From: Celoporthe dispersa
Lineage: Eukaryota; Ascomycota; Sordariomycetes; Diaporthales; Cryphonectriaceae
Direction of reading: 5' to 3'
DNA: 64,000 nucleotides
Assembly: GCA_016584495.1 (NCBI GenBank)
Contig: WAID01000001.1
Location: forward strand, 2,232,001 to 2,296,000
Part shown: in pieces, positions 36,501 through 47,976 of the stretch
Numbering within the stretch: the first letter of the stretch is position 1
How the letters are laid out: every line of letters begins with the position of its first letter
Position numbers and translations under genes: made by a program
Notes under the pieces: model-generated
Told to the model about the DNA's origin: nothing
Databases searched by the model: none
The model's input: the letters and a program-made list of their open reading frames with translations, nothing else

Positions 36501-38829
36501 TGATGGCTAGTGCCTTAGCGCTGAGGACTTACGTAGCAAAATCGTCCTGTCGACGTCTTGTGAAGGGGGGCTGTTACTGTAAGACGGGCCGAAGCTCAAC
36601 TTTGATCCTACCCGCGCGGTGGCCGTGCTAAATTCGGCTGGATTATTGGGTCGTTCGGTCTCTGGACGTGGGAGAGACGGATCCAGAGCCTGGGCACTTG
36701 GCACGGTCGACGAGGTGCCGACCCGCCCTCCTCGGTCAGCAGTACTATTGCTCGACCACACCGGCAGCAAGATAAGTCGGTGTGACAGGAACCATGATTG
36801 TTCCAGAGGGCACTTCGACACCGTCATTGTTGTCTAAGGATGAGAGAGGCTTCGGTCAAATACCCTTCCCTGTCCTTGTCTTCTCTTACGCGGTGGAGCA
36901 GCTCTGCGGAATCCTCCATCTTTCGGGGTCCCTATTCCTTGGATCGGCCCACTATATCACCCAAGCCTTGGGGACACAGAGAAAACACCCAAGAGAATGC
37001 GCAGGCAAGATCTCTCTCGATCCTCTCGAGACCATCCCTGATGTATCAAGTCGATCCCAAGGGGCCTGGGGATCGTCTGGGGGCGTCCACATATATATTC
37101 TAGAAGCACTATGAAGATCAGACGTTTGCGGTTCGAGGGCCTGGGTAGGCGGAGGATATGCCCTTACCCACCAAACAACCCTTGCGAAGACTATCTGGGT
37201 ACTCTCCAATGCAAATTCTCGGGTTGATTTATAACACTGAGACCGGCTTGTTTATTATGATTATCCCTTGGGCCACCCTAGTGAACGGTCGTATACTCCC
37301 GCAGACATAGGCCGCGGGTTTCCAAGCCAGCACATCTTGTTTCTTCCGTGGCCATCCCGTAGTCCACCAGACACCAGACAGCCTCAATTACCCTCCGGCT
37401 CGGGATAGATTTAGCACCTAGTCAGACTTTGTGGTGCCAGACACCTGGGAAATCATCATGCCTTGGATCCCTCCTTCCCTGAGACTCAACAACATCTGCC
37501 CCGAACTCCGTTGCCGCCATACACCGGGGCCAGAGTAGCTGTCTGGTTCGAGAAAGATGGCGTTCTGGATATCTTTCCCGACACGAAGGGCCTTGTGATG
37601 ATGAAGTGTCGAGGCTTGCTGGTGTAATCAAGGCGTGTTTAAGCTCTACTATACACAGGATCCGAATTTGGAAGTTTTAGGATGTCTTTGCGTGTAAGCA
37701 AGTATTAATGCCATCGACTCACCCACTGGTGAGGCAGTCCAGTCCGCTCACAATGAAGACACTTTTTGAGAGGTTCTATGCTACCTGGTACGACCTGGTC
37801 TCAGTCACAGCTGAGATATTGCGAGTATCAGAGTCCTTGTGGCTGACGTCTTGCCCATATCCCAATGGTTCTCGGAATCTGCCCTGTGGCAGAGGGAAAT
37901 GCTAGACTCTTTTCAGAGCCAGTCCATTTTTATATCAGGTTGGCTGTAGTTATTCTTTCTGCTTCCAGAGTGTTCCTGCCCAAGTAGGTATGGAGTATTA
38001 ATACAGATGATGACAGAATATTCATTCTTGCAACTTGATCAGCCACACTACTTTTCTACGGTGCCTAGGCATGTTCAGCTTCTCCTAGGTGCCATGCCAA
38101 GGTACTCAAGTCTATATATAATTACTTTGCTAAGCATCAGGGTCCATCAGAAGAGTGACCTCCTTTTAGAAGGTCTTTAATCTGTGGAGTGTTTATGATG
38201 CGACCACAGACATATTATTGGCTTCTTTCCTAACATCCCAAAGTTTGCTCTGGCATCTATACATCCATAAAGAGAACTGCAGAGTCTGTTGATCCAGATT
38301 CAATTAGACTTTGAGACAGACAGTGACGACAGCATAATTTTTGATTCTTTTGTGATTTTTTAACCAGTATTTTTCCAGACAAGCTTATTGTTTAATTCAA
38401 TCATAAAAAAAAAAGAGCCAGGGCTCAAAGACCGAACAGCCAGGTCTTAAAAATAATCATTTTCGTACAGATTCACCACTGAATGAAGCTAATGATATAT
38501 GAATATTCACATGGTTGATTTTCCTCACATCTCAAATGTGATTCCTTCCAGGTCACAAGTAAGAAGAAAGCAAGCAGTCGATGACGACACAGGGTAGTAA
38601 TACAGTCCACACAAATTGTGTCCCCTGTAAGAGAATCTAGACAGGTAACTGCTAGGGCTTATTCATGTATACCTTAAGTAAACACTGCAGTGGCAGGCCG
38701 CTGTCTAACCTCGCCCCCTCCCGGCATTACACAGACCCTCACTCAGCTGCTATCCTGAACGCCACACAGGCCCATAGCTACGTCCCAGACCAGCCTCCCC
38801 AGGCCAGATCTTTTCCCTTTTCCATCCAA
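36501..38829. other. Gene-poor, AT-rich region, right part
   Basis: 2.3 kb, clearly AT-richer from about 37,640 to 38,660, with many stops in all frames and short A-runs (38404-38413). A purine tract followed by TGTTACTG at about 36563-36580 looks a little like a polypurine tract/LTR start, but no matching 3' end or second copy was found. No gene supported. The promoter of the FAD monooxygenase lies at the right end. Confidence 0.45.
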
Positions 38830-40304
38830 ATGAAGATAGTCATCATAGGCGCAGGCCTGGCTGGCCTGACAGCCGCCTACCGCCTCGCCCAATCCAACCA
38901 CAGAGTCCAGGTCCTAGAGCGCCACAAAACACTAACCCCGCAGGGCGGCGAGATGAACATCCGACCCGCAGCAACCCGCATCATCCTGCAGTCCTGGAAG
39001 GACGGCAATGGCAGCTTCCTCCTCCTCCTCCTCCTCCTCCTCCTCCTCCTCCCTCGCCAGAGCCCTCTCCGCAGCCGCCACACCCACCCCCCACGTCCTC
39101 CTCCGCGACGCCACCACCGGCCGCGTGCGCATGCGCAACATCGCCGTGGACGCCAGCGATAGCCCTGACTGGGGCCTCACGCGGCAGGACGCGGTGCGCG
39201 CGCTGTATGAAGCCGCGTTGGCAGCAGGGGCGGAGGTGCGGTTTGGGGTGGTGGTTCTGGAGTTTGAAGAGCAGCAGGAGGAGGAGGATGCTGCGGCGCG
39301 CGGAGGCGGGGTGGTGGTGAGGCTGGGTGCTGCTACAGGGGCGGGCGAGGTGCCTGAGGAGGAGGAGGAACTGACGGCGGACCTGGTGCTGGCCGCGGAT
39401 GGGATCCGGTCTGCGACCAGGCGTGCCGTGCTGGCGGATCTGGGGTGTGAGACGGAGCCTGTCATCAGCCGGACCGCGCTGTACGGTGTGCTCGTCGACG
39501 ATGCGGCGCTGGCGGTGCGGGCTGGCACGTCGCGGCTTACGGACCAGGAGAACATCAACGTGTGGATGATGGAAAAGGGCAGCAGCAGCGGTGGCTTCGT
39601 AGTGACCCGCCACAACCCCAAGCGAAACTCCGTTGGCCTCCTCTTCGGTATCGACAGCGCCGAGGCCGACCAGCGCAGCCTGTGGGACGAACAAGGCGAT
39701 ATCGAGCTCGTCCGCCGCTCCTTCCGCGGGGCATGCACCGAGCTCGTCCAGGCCCTGGACGCGGCGTCGTCGTGTGACAGGTGGAGGCTGGCCGAGCTGC
39801 CCGACCTGCCGCGGTGGACGAGCAGGGCGGGGCGGGTGTGGCTCCTGGGCGACTCGGCCCACGCGATGCACCCGAACGCCGCGCAGGGGTTCTCTCTGAT
39901 CATCGAGGACGTGGCCGTCCTGGACTTCCTGTTGAGCCTGCCCCGGGACGGCCGCTGCGGCCCACGAGATGTCGTCCCTGAGGCTGCGAGAACGTGGCAG
40001 GAGATCAGGAAGCCGCGGGTCGAGAGGATCAAAGCCTATGCGCGCTGGAACACGGCCATGTTTACGGGAAGCCTGCCGGCGCCTGCGGAGGATATCGAGA
40101 GGCGGGCTGTCAAGAGCCTTAGGGATGTTGTGCCGGACCGGGATGCCAGTTTCCACTCGTCTGCTTTCCTGAAGTGGGCTCTGGATTATGATGCGATTGC
40201 CGAGGTAAGAGCATCCTATTCTTATGACTTTAGTCGCCATGATACTCATATATGTGTGTGTACAGGCCAGAGAGTACGTGAAGAAAACACCGGCGAGGTT
40301 GTAA
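38830..40304 (+). CDS. FAD-dependent monooxygenase (salicylate hydroxylase-like)
   Basis: Class A flavoprotein hydroxylase. ATG 38830. MKIVIIGAGLAGLTAAYRLA is the FAD-binding Rossmann start. DLVLAADGIRSATRR is the DG motif, and WLLGDSAHAMHPNAAQG is the second FAD motif. An intron at 40205-40265 (GTAAGA...TACAG) leads to a short last exon, 40266-40304 (AREYVKKTPARL). The N-terminal frame (to about WKDG, 39005) and the main frame (from about 39008) differ by one base, next to a (TCC)n repeat at 39016-39053 that codes a Ser run. Allowing one surplus base near 39005-39008 gives 470 aa. The Ser run and the local frame break make residues 58-75 unreliable. No clustered biosynthetic genes support a specific substrate. 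Confidence 0.85.
39016..39053. repeat. (TCC)n trinucleotide repeat in coding sequence
   Basis: About 12-13 units coding for serine in the main frame of the FAD monooxygenase. Length change in whole units keeps frame. Confidence 0.85.
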
Positions 40305-40528
40305 GAGCGACCAGAGAAGACCGGCAGAAAGATGGACATGCACAAGCAAGAAGGTATAGCCGATTCGTCAAAGACAAGAGGTGGTATCGACGTCGCCTGC
40401 TGGCAGTGGTCCTCCTTTATATTTTGACCTGGACGGAATCATATTTTTAAAAAAAAAGGATGTAGGGGGCAAGTCAGTCGCTGAGACCGAAAGGCCATCT
40501 CCATAAGTCCTTCACAGCAATAAGATGA

Positions 40529-43500
40529 CTACATGGCAAACACCGCAGCGACAGACACAGCCAGGAGCGTGACGACAGGCCCCATCCCGACCTGCCCAGC
40601 CCCAGAAGTGCCCACAGGCGTGCCGTCCCCCGAGGAGCTGCCCCAGCTCAGCGTCCAGCCCTCGTTCCAGGTCCCGTTCGAGGTCAGGCTGCCCAGCCCG
40701 GTCACGCTGAGCACCTGGGACCCGCTGTCGTAGGACCACCCGCTGCTGCTGATGGCCTGCCCGTTCAGCGCGACGCTGGACACGCCGCCCGAGAGGCCCA
40801 TGATGGTGACGTTGCCCAGGGGGGATGGTGTCCTCGTAGGTTCCCGAGGGCGTGGCCGTGAGGGATGTGCTCGTGGCAGATAGCTTTTTTTTTGTGCAAA
40901 AACAAGTGTCAGCAGCCGGGGTTAGTCTCGCAGGAGAATCGAGGGAGGGGGTCACGAAAGGGGAAAAAAAAAGGGGGAAAGGGAAGGAGGCGAAACCCAC
41001 CGTGACCCATGTGGTGGCATTAGGCGTCACGCTCTCGCCGTCGTCCAGGTAAAGCGTCCCGTTTGCGCTCCCGGCCAGGTCCAGCGCCACCAGCAGGCCC
41101 CAGGGGTTCTTCCTGCTCGCGCTCGTGGTCAGCCCCGGCTCCTGCGTGGGCACCACGTTCCCGCCGCGGATGTACACGGGGATGTGACCCAGGGGGGCAT
41201 CGATGGTGACGTTCTGGGCCCTGGCGACGCCGGTGACGGCGGACTGGTTGTACCAGTCGTACCAGACGGTGGTCCCGTCTCCGGTGCCGGGGAAGACGCC
41301 GTCGACGGTGGTCGCGCCCTGCTCCAGGCACGGGGTGACCATGATGGCCCCGCCGAGCAGGAACTGCCTGTCCGCGCCGGCCAGCCACGGCTCGGCGGGG
41401 AACTCCCAGGCCAGGGCCCGCATGACGGTGCTGCCCGTCTCGTGGGCCTGGGCGAAGGAGGTGTAGATGTACGGCAGCAGGGCGTACCGGATGGCCATGG
41501 CGTCCCTGCTGGCCCCGATCACGCTCGCCCAGACGTACGGCTCCTGCGGGTTGGCCGACAGCTCGTTGTGGTTGCGGTAGAAGGGGAAGAAGGCGCTGAG
41601 CTGCATCCACCTGTTGCACAGCTCCATGTCCGAGTTGCCGCTGAAGCCGCACGTGTCGACGCCGAACATGGGGATGCCGAAGATGGAAAAGGCCAGCGCC
41701 TGCGGGATGGCGAAGAACATGTACGCCCAGAGGCTGTAGTTGTCGCCGCCCCAGTGGCCGGCCCACCTGCCCGAGCCGGCAAACGTCGAGCGGCCGATGA
41801 CGAAGGGGCGCTTCTCCGGGAGGACGGACAGGAGGGCCTGGTGCGTGGCGTTGAGGATCTGGTGGCCAAAGAGGTTGTGGAAGTCGTACTCCAGCATGCC
41901 GCCGTGGTGGGTCGCGTTGGGCGACACGGCGTGCACCGCGAGGTCGCCCTGGACGTTGTTGATCACATAAGGGGGATAGTTGACATTGCGGCCGCCCGGC
42001 GTAGGCGTCGTCCGCAGGTACGAGGTGGTGGTAGCAGAGGAGGAGGAGGACGAGGAGGACGTGGCCGCGGCAGAGGCCTGTGCCGCGCTGAGGGAGGAGG
42101 CGGTGGCGGCCTCGGTGGCGTTGGTCAGGTTGAAGCCTTCCGGGTAGTCGTAGATGACATCGCCCGGCTCGCCCGGGAGCAGGAAGGGCGGGTGCACCGG
42201 GTTGAGCGTGATGTTGCCGGTGCCGCAGCTGCCCACGCAGAAGGAGCTGACCTCGGACATGTCGATCCAGATGCCGTCCCACGAGACGTTCTGGTGCCAG
42301 CGCGACATCTCGTCCGCCCACCAGCTGAAGGCCCCCGTGCCGTTGGTGGTGCCCAGCGAGGCCCCGACCCAGTCTGGAAACACGGTGTAGCCGGGCCAGA
42401 CGCTCCCGATGTACAGGGAGCCGTCCGGGTTGAACATGAAGGCACCGGCGTCGACGCCACGGTCAAAGACGGGGTAGGCGTCGCTCGCGTTCTCCGGGTT
42501 CGGGTGGTAGATGGCAGAGTCCACGATGGGGACGTAGTGCTGGCCGCTGGCGTGCAGCCCGGCGAGGAACGCGGCGCCCTCGGGGTAGCCAAACCGCAGG
42601 GCGTCGTTGTCAAAGTCCCGGTACTGGTTCATGTAGTCGATGTCGGTCCAGATGGTCTCGAGGGGGATGCTGAACCTGGCGAAGCTGTCGACCACCTCCT
42701 GCAGGACGGACCAGTTCTGGTAGCCCCAGCGGCACTGGTGGTAGCCAAAGGTCCAGTACTGCTGCATGGCGGGCAGGCCCACGGTGCTGGTCTGGTAGTC
42801 CTGGACGACAGCCGCGGCGGAGGGCCCCGAGTAGAAGTAGAGGTCGATGCTGCCGCCGAGGGTGCGCCACGTGATGCCCTCTGGGCGGAGCAGGATCTCC
42901 TGGGCGTGTGCGTTCCGCAGGAAGACGCCGTGGGTGTAGGGCGTGTACTGGGCAGAGACGTCGGTGGCGTTGGCCGCGTAGGTGAGGCTGCCGTTCTCGC
43001 CCTGGGTGAAGTACCTGGTGTCGAGGTAGATGGGGTGCGAGCCGTAGATGTTGTAGTCGATGGTGTCACCAGAGTCGGCAGCAAACAGCGTCCCTTGTAG
43101 CAGTGCCACATGTCAGCCTCGTGGTGCTCGGGCAGCATTGGTAAGACTCACTCGTGAGGTTGTTGCCCAGCCTGAAGCCGTGGATGGTCTCTCCCAGGCC
43201 GTACAGGTTGTAGTTCTCGGGCAGGGGCGAGACGAACTCGACAAACTGGTCCTCGAAGACGAGCTTGCTGCCGCTGGTGGTGAAGAGGATGTCTCCGGTC
43301 GACCTCCTGGTCACGGTGAAGGCAAAGGTGGGGTCGTTGGCCCAGGACAGCTCGAGGTCGCTGCTGCTGGGGCTCACGCTGCCGGTCGAGGCCGGCCTGG
43401 GGACGATGGCCTCGGGGAGGAGGAACCAGGTCTCGTTGTCAGGGCCGACATAGCGAGGCTGGATGGCCACGCTGAGGCGGCCTGTGTCCTGGTACTCGAC

Positions 43501-43821
43501 GGTCAGGGACAGGTTGGCAACATCGTTTCCGTAGACGCTGCAGGCAGCCCCGGCCAGGTCCAGGTCGGCGGTCAGGCCCGTGTCGGATGTCTGCACGTTG
43601 GAGGCTGTGTATCCCGGACACACGGTCTGCACATCGACGGCCTGGGGGTCATGTATGTTGGGCAGCAGCGTCTGGCCGTCGTCTACGTCAAAGGGCACGG
43701 TGAAGATCGCCCTGTCGCTCGTGGTCGTCTCCGTGGGGCCGGTGGTGACGGTGGAGGACGACTGGGCCAGCACCACGGGGCACAGGCCCCATAGGACTAG
43801 ACGGGTGAGTGCACATGCCAT
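40529..43821 (-). CDS. GH31 alpha-glucosidase, secreted, possibly GPI-anchored
   Basis: Releases glucose from the non-reducing ends of maltose, starch or related glucans. Exons 43821-43152, 43093-41001 and 40883-40529. Signal peptide MACALTRLVLWGLCPVVLAQ. GH31 motifs: nucleophile Asp about 501 in WDGIWIDMSEVSSF, acid/base Asp about 674 in RWAGHWGGDN, NLYGLGETIHGFRLG, and TFGYHQCRWGYQN. A Ser/Ala-rich insertion (about residues 553-580) precedes TPGGRNVNYPPYVINN, as in Aspergillus AgdB-type enzymes. The last intron (41000-40884) ends in an A-run followed by AAG. The G6 run at 40819-40824 has one base too many for the frame DTIP/GNVTIMGLSGG; without it the protein is 1,038 aa and ends in a Ser/Gly stretch plus hydrophobic tail, a GPI-type signal. 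An upstream in-frame ATG at 44022 exists but would hide the signal peptide. Confidence 0.93.
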
Positions 43822-44591
43822 CGCGATGCCGCGCAGGTATGGTATGAGCCTCGAGGACGAGGCGGGTCTTGGGCTGGGGGGCGGGAGAAGGAGGAGGAGG
43901 AGGAGGAGGTCAAGGCAGAGGCAGGAGAGGAGGAGCAGGTCGAGGGGATTAAATAATAAAAACAGAGACGGCCCCAGGCGGTCCCCGGTCCATAGGACGG
44001 CACCCAGAGAGGAGGAGGCCATGGCGACCAGCAGCCCTCGTCACCAACAGGCAAGAGCTGTCACAGGAGCCTATACCGGTGACAAGCCATCCAGGAGGAG
44101 GAGGAGGAGGGGTGTTGACGGGCCGATTCCTCTGCAGGGCGGGGCGGGCTCCTAGCAAGGGCTCGTGCAGGAACTATAGCAGATCATGTCTTTTGTTTCC
44201 CCGCGAGCTGGAGCGCTGGTTCGAGCGAGCAGAAGGGCGACCAGGGTGCAGCCAGCGGTACAGGTACCGAGACCGCAGCGGGCGACGTCTGACGACGTGG
44301 GGCTACCCCAACCTGCCCCAGGAAACAAATGTCGGGGGGGGGGGGAGGAGCTGTGGGAGGCTTTAACGCCTTGGAGGTTAGGTCCATGTTCCCCCGCAAA
44401 CTTTCTGTCTCTGCTGGTCCACACAGTGCTGACGACATGGTCTGTGTGTCTTCTCTTGTCGCTATTCTTTTCTCCTCCTCTTCCTCTTTGGCTTTTGCTT
44501 CCTCTTCTCTCTCTCTCTCTTCGCTCGTGCTGGAAATTGTTCGCTGTATTCTCGGCCATATACTCGGCCCACACTTGCTGTTCGGGCTAAG

Positions 44592-44680
44592 CTCCTCCTC
44601 CTCCTTCTCCTCCTCCTCCTTCTCCTCCTCCTCCTTCTCCTCCTCCTCCTTCTCCTCCTCCTCCTTCTCCTCCTCCTCCC
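44592..44680. repeat. 15-bp tandem repeat, about six copies
   Basis: Unit CTCCTCCTCCTCCTT, nearly perfect; purely pyrimidine on the + strand. Confidence 0.85.
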
Positions 44681-45410
44681 TCCTCTGAGGTGTTGTTGCC
44701 TGTCGCTGGCCAGCTGGGCTGTGTTGTTCTTGCAAGTATCAAATACTTGTGAGCCATGTACCGTAACAATAGTGCCACCCTGATAAGTGTACATACTTGT
44801 GCAGGAGGCTCTAGGTTGTATTTACCATGCTGTGTACATCTTTGCCTGCAAGGAAACTCGTAGGCATAATTCCAACTACCAAGAAAAATTGAGCTTGTCA
44901 CGCCCGACGCTGAATTTTGGCCAGGTCTTAATGCCTCATATTATGTCCTGTGGCACGATGTTTCGGTCTCGTATTGGATGCTCTCTCAGTCACTGCGGAA
45001 TTCATCCGTTGGGCGGTTGGAGTGTGAGGCCCTCCACTCACCGCGATCTCGTCAAGCCCGTGTGTAACCCACCTATTATATGCTTCGTCTCTGGGCGTTG
45101 GGACGAGCTGAGGCTGCCTGGCAGACGGGAGCAGACAGCTTATACATGTATAAGTATATAAAGATAATTGATCAAGTAAAGCAAAGAGGAAGTGATTTGT
45201 GAAAGAAAATAAAAGAATGAAAATAAAAGGGCAGACCTGGCAGATATTGACGTAGAATAGAATACCTGAATGATGTAAACCTGTAGATTACCTAAGTAGA
45301 TACCTATATTATAGCCAAAGTAAAATTTATAGGCTCAGGATGCGATTTTTTTCTTTCTCTTCTTCTCCCTTCTCTTTTCTTTTTCTTTTTAGAAAACACA
45401 TACACACACA

Positions 45411-45440
45411 ATCTCACACAATCTCACACAATCTCACACA
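45411..45440. repeat. 10-bp tandem repeat
   Basis: Three to four copies of ATCTCACACA. Confidence 0.8.
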
Positions 45441-45561
45441 CTCTCTCTCTGTGGCCGCGCACCTCGTCTACTCCCCCCTCAACAGGACAACCGCGACATC
45501 ACGCCGTCCCACTCGCCGTGCCCGTATCAATTCATGTCATCGTACGCAAGATCCATCTCAG

Positions 45562-45585
45562 TTTTTTTTTTTTTTTTTTTTTTTT
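45562..45585. repeat. Poly-T tract, 24 bases
   Basis: Uninterrupted T-run upstream of the MFS gene. Confidence 0.8.
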
Positions 45586-45800
45586 AATTGTTATACACGT
45601 CATCTGCCGATGAAGGAGTTGGTCCATGTGCTGTTCTCTTCAAGACAAGGTGGATAATGGTTGGGAGAGATTGATAAGATGGCAATAAGACGGGGGCATT
45701 CCCGCGCCGTGCTTATATCTTTAGGGACCCGCTCAGCAGGGCGAGAAGCCCCGATTGGCATCTGTTCCGGACCGAGGGAGGGTATGTGTGTCTGTCTTTT

Positions 45801-45822
45801 GTGTGTGTGTGTGTGTGTGTGT
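45801..45822. repeat. (GT)n microsatellite
   Basis: About 11 GT units, 220 bases 5' of the MFS start. Confidence 0.8.
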
Positions 45823-46038
45823 TTGTTTCAAGGAGTGGACGGGGCGGGTAGATCCTTTTGATTATCTAGATGTCTCTGTGATATTTTATCTCCTCTCAGA
45901 GAAACCAAACCTCAGGCTCTTCTTGGTTCTTCAAAATCCCTCAGTCATGGCATCACCCGCTTAGATCCTCCTACAGACCATTCTTTTCTCTCTCTCTCTC
46001 TCTCTAATCCCCTCTTTCCCGCTCAAACCCCCTCGGCC

Positions 46039-46539
46039 ATGTCTGAGACCACCCTGCGCGAGTCCCTCGACGGGGCGACCGAGGCCTCGCCGCTGCTGGG
46101 CGCAGGGACAGGAGCAGGCCCAGCACGACGCCATCCTCCTCCGTCGCGGCTCAACACCACCACCACCACCACCCCAGAGGAGCATGCCCGTGCCGCGCGC
46201 ACCGACATGATCATCAGGAACATGCTCCTGCTGTGCAACCTGATGGCCTCTGCCTCCGGCGGGTTCTCAACCTTCCCCTCGCGCGCCTGGCCGAGGACGT
46301 CCTGTGCCGTGCGTACTACGAGGGGCGGCGGGCGTCCGTGGCCGCGGTGGCGCCCATTGACGAGGGCCAGTGCAAGCTGGAGCCGATCCAGAGCAAGCTG
46401 GTCCAGTTCATTGCCGTCTCGAGCGCGCTGACGGCGGCCATGGGGTTTCTGAACGTGTACCCGTGGAGCTCGGCGGCTGACAGGTGAGTACCCCCACAGC
46501 GCGGTGCGGCAGCCAGCTTTGCACACAGACGCACCTGAC

Positions 46540-46570
<31 letters not shown>

Positions 46571-47976
46571 GCCAGCATCTCCCAGACTTGGCCGGAAATT
46601 CGTGCTCTCCCTCTCCCTCGCCGGCATCACGCTCGGCAGCCTGTGGACCCTGACGGTCCTGGCGTTCGGCGGCGCCATCCCCCTCCGCCTGGCCTGGCTG
46701 GAGTGTCTTGGTGCTTTTATCGGCGGCGGCAACCCGGCTGCTGTGGCCATGCTGCTGGCCATGCTCGCCGACGCCTCGACCGAGGAGGAGAGGTAAGCTG
46801 CCCGGCGGGCGGTGGAGACGCTCCTGACAAGCAGTGGATCCGTGTGCTGACTGTCCTTTCTCTTTTTCCTCTGCCCTCCTCACCAGGGCCGTGGTGTTCC
46901 TGAGACAGAACATGGTCACCGTCTGCGGTAACCTCGTGGCCCCGACCCTGTCGTCCTTTATGATGTCCAGGCTCGGGCCCTGGCCGCCATACATCACAGG
47001 CATATCCCTGATCGGCGCCTCTGCCCTCCTCGTCTTCCTCATCCCCGACGCAAGACATGCGCCCTCGGCGGCCTCCTCCTTGCCCACCACCACCACCAGC
47101 ACCGCCGAGCAGGGTGACGACAACAACAACAACAACAACAACAACAATGACTCCTCCTCCTCCTCCTCCTCCTCCTCAGACCCCTCGGCCCAGAAACACC
47201 ACCCGGGATCATCCTCGTCCTCCTCCCTCCGCCACCGCCTCCGCACCTCCCTCTCCATCTTCACCTCCCCCCCGTCCCTGGCCCTCCTCCTCCTCACCTG
47301 CGCCGCCGACCTCCCCGTCCTGTCCTCCACCACCTCCTTCATGGCCCTCTTCATCTCCAAGCGCTTCGGCCTCCGCCTCTTCCAGGGGGGCTACGTCCAG
47401 ACCGCCTTCGGCCTCGCCGCCATGGCCCAGTCCCTCGTCCTCCTCCCGTGGCTCTGCCGCTTCCTCATGCGCCCCGCCACCTCGGCCCCGGCCTCTCTCC
47501 TCCGCCCGGCAGACGAGCAGCACCGCGACGCCGCCCTCGCCCGCCTGGGCGCCATCATCACCGTCCTCGCTGTCGTGGTCATGGGCGCCGCCCCGACCCT
47601 GGCCCTCTTCATCGTGGGCCTCGCCCTGCTCGCCCTGGGCATGGCCTACGCGAGCCTCGCCAAGAGCCTGATGAGCTTCTACGTCCGCCCGGCCCACCGG
47701 TCGCGCGTGTTTGGCGTCGTGGGCATGATGCAGATCCTGGGCGGCGTGTATGCGCAGCCCATGCTGGCCGGCTTGTTCTCGGTCGGCATGCGGCTCGGCG
47801 GCGGGTGGGTGGGCCTGCCTTATTTTGGGCTGGCGGTCCTGGTGTCTATCGTCTTGTGCCTGCTGCTTTTTGTCAGGGTGCCCAAGAGGGCGGTGGGGGT
47901 GGGGTCGTCGTCGTCGTCGTCGTCGTCGTCATCTGCTGGTGATGAGACTGGCGGGGAGGGAGCGGAGGAGGCGTAA
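46039..47976 (+). CDS. MFS transporter with poly-Asn/Ser central loop
   Basis: Major facilitator superfamily membrane carrier; substrate unknown. ATG 46039. Exons 46039-46483, 46586-46792 and 46887-47976 with good GT-AG sites. The N-terminal cytosolic tail has an acidic dileucine-like EASPLLG, often seen in vacuole-directed proteins. Spans include MLLLCNLMASASG, SALTAAMGFLNVYPW with the MFS loop signature ADRLGRKF, and about six more in exon 3 (for example YITGISLIGASALLVFLIP). Between spans 6 and 7 lies a run of nine Asn and then nine Ser encoded by AAC and TCC repeats. The tail holds a Ser run. The frame breaks at 46261-46263: one G short in GGCGGGTTC, before VLNLPLARLAEDVLC. With one base allowed the length is 580 aa, normal for MFS. 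Convergent with the SPRY gene. Confidence 0.87.

Larger units (their letters stand above)
43822..46038. other. Divergent intergenic region with tandem repeats
   Basis: 2.2 kb between the divergent GH31 and MFS starts. It holds (GGA)n at 43886-43912, a 15-bp tandem array at 44592-44680, an AT-rich part at 45160-45330, a 10-bp repeat at 45411-45440, T24 at 45562-45585 and (GT)n at 45801-45822. Promoters of both genes are expected here. No coding gene seen. Confidence 0.5.

Noticed and set aside
36563..36790. Possible solo LTR: purine tract followed by TGTTACTG and a later GTGTGACA
   Set aside because: No target-site duplication, no second copy in the window and no internal retroelement coding sequence.
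43822..44022. Upstream in-frame start for the GH31 gene at 44022
   Set aside because: The extension is Leu/Pro-rich from a GGA repeat and would bury the good signal peptide starting at 43821.
38830..47976. Secondary-metabolite or sugar-use cluster (FAD monooxygenase, alpha-glucosidase, MFS)
   Set aside because: No backbone enzyme or pathway regulator, and the three genes have unrelated functions and wide spacing.
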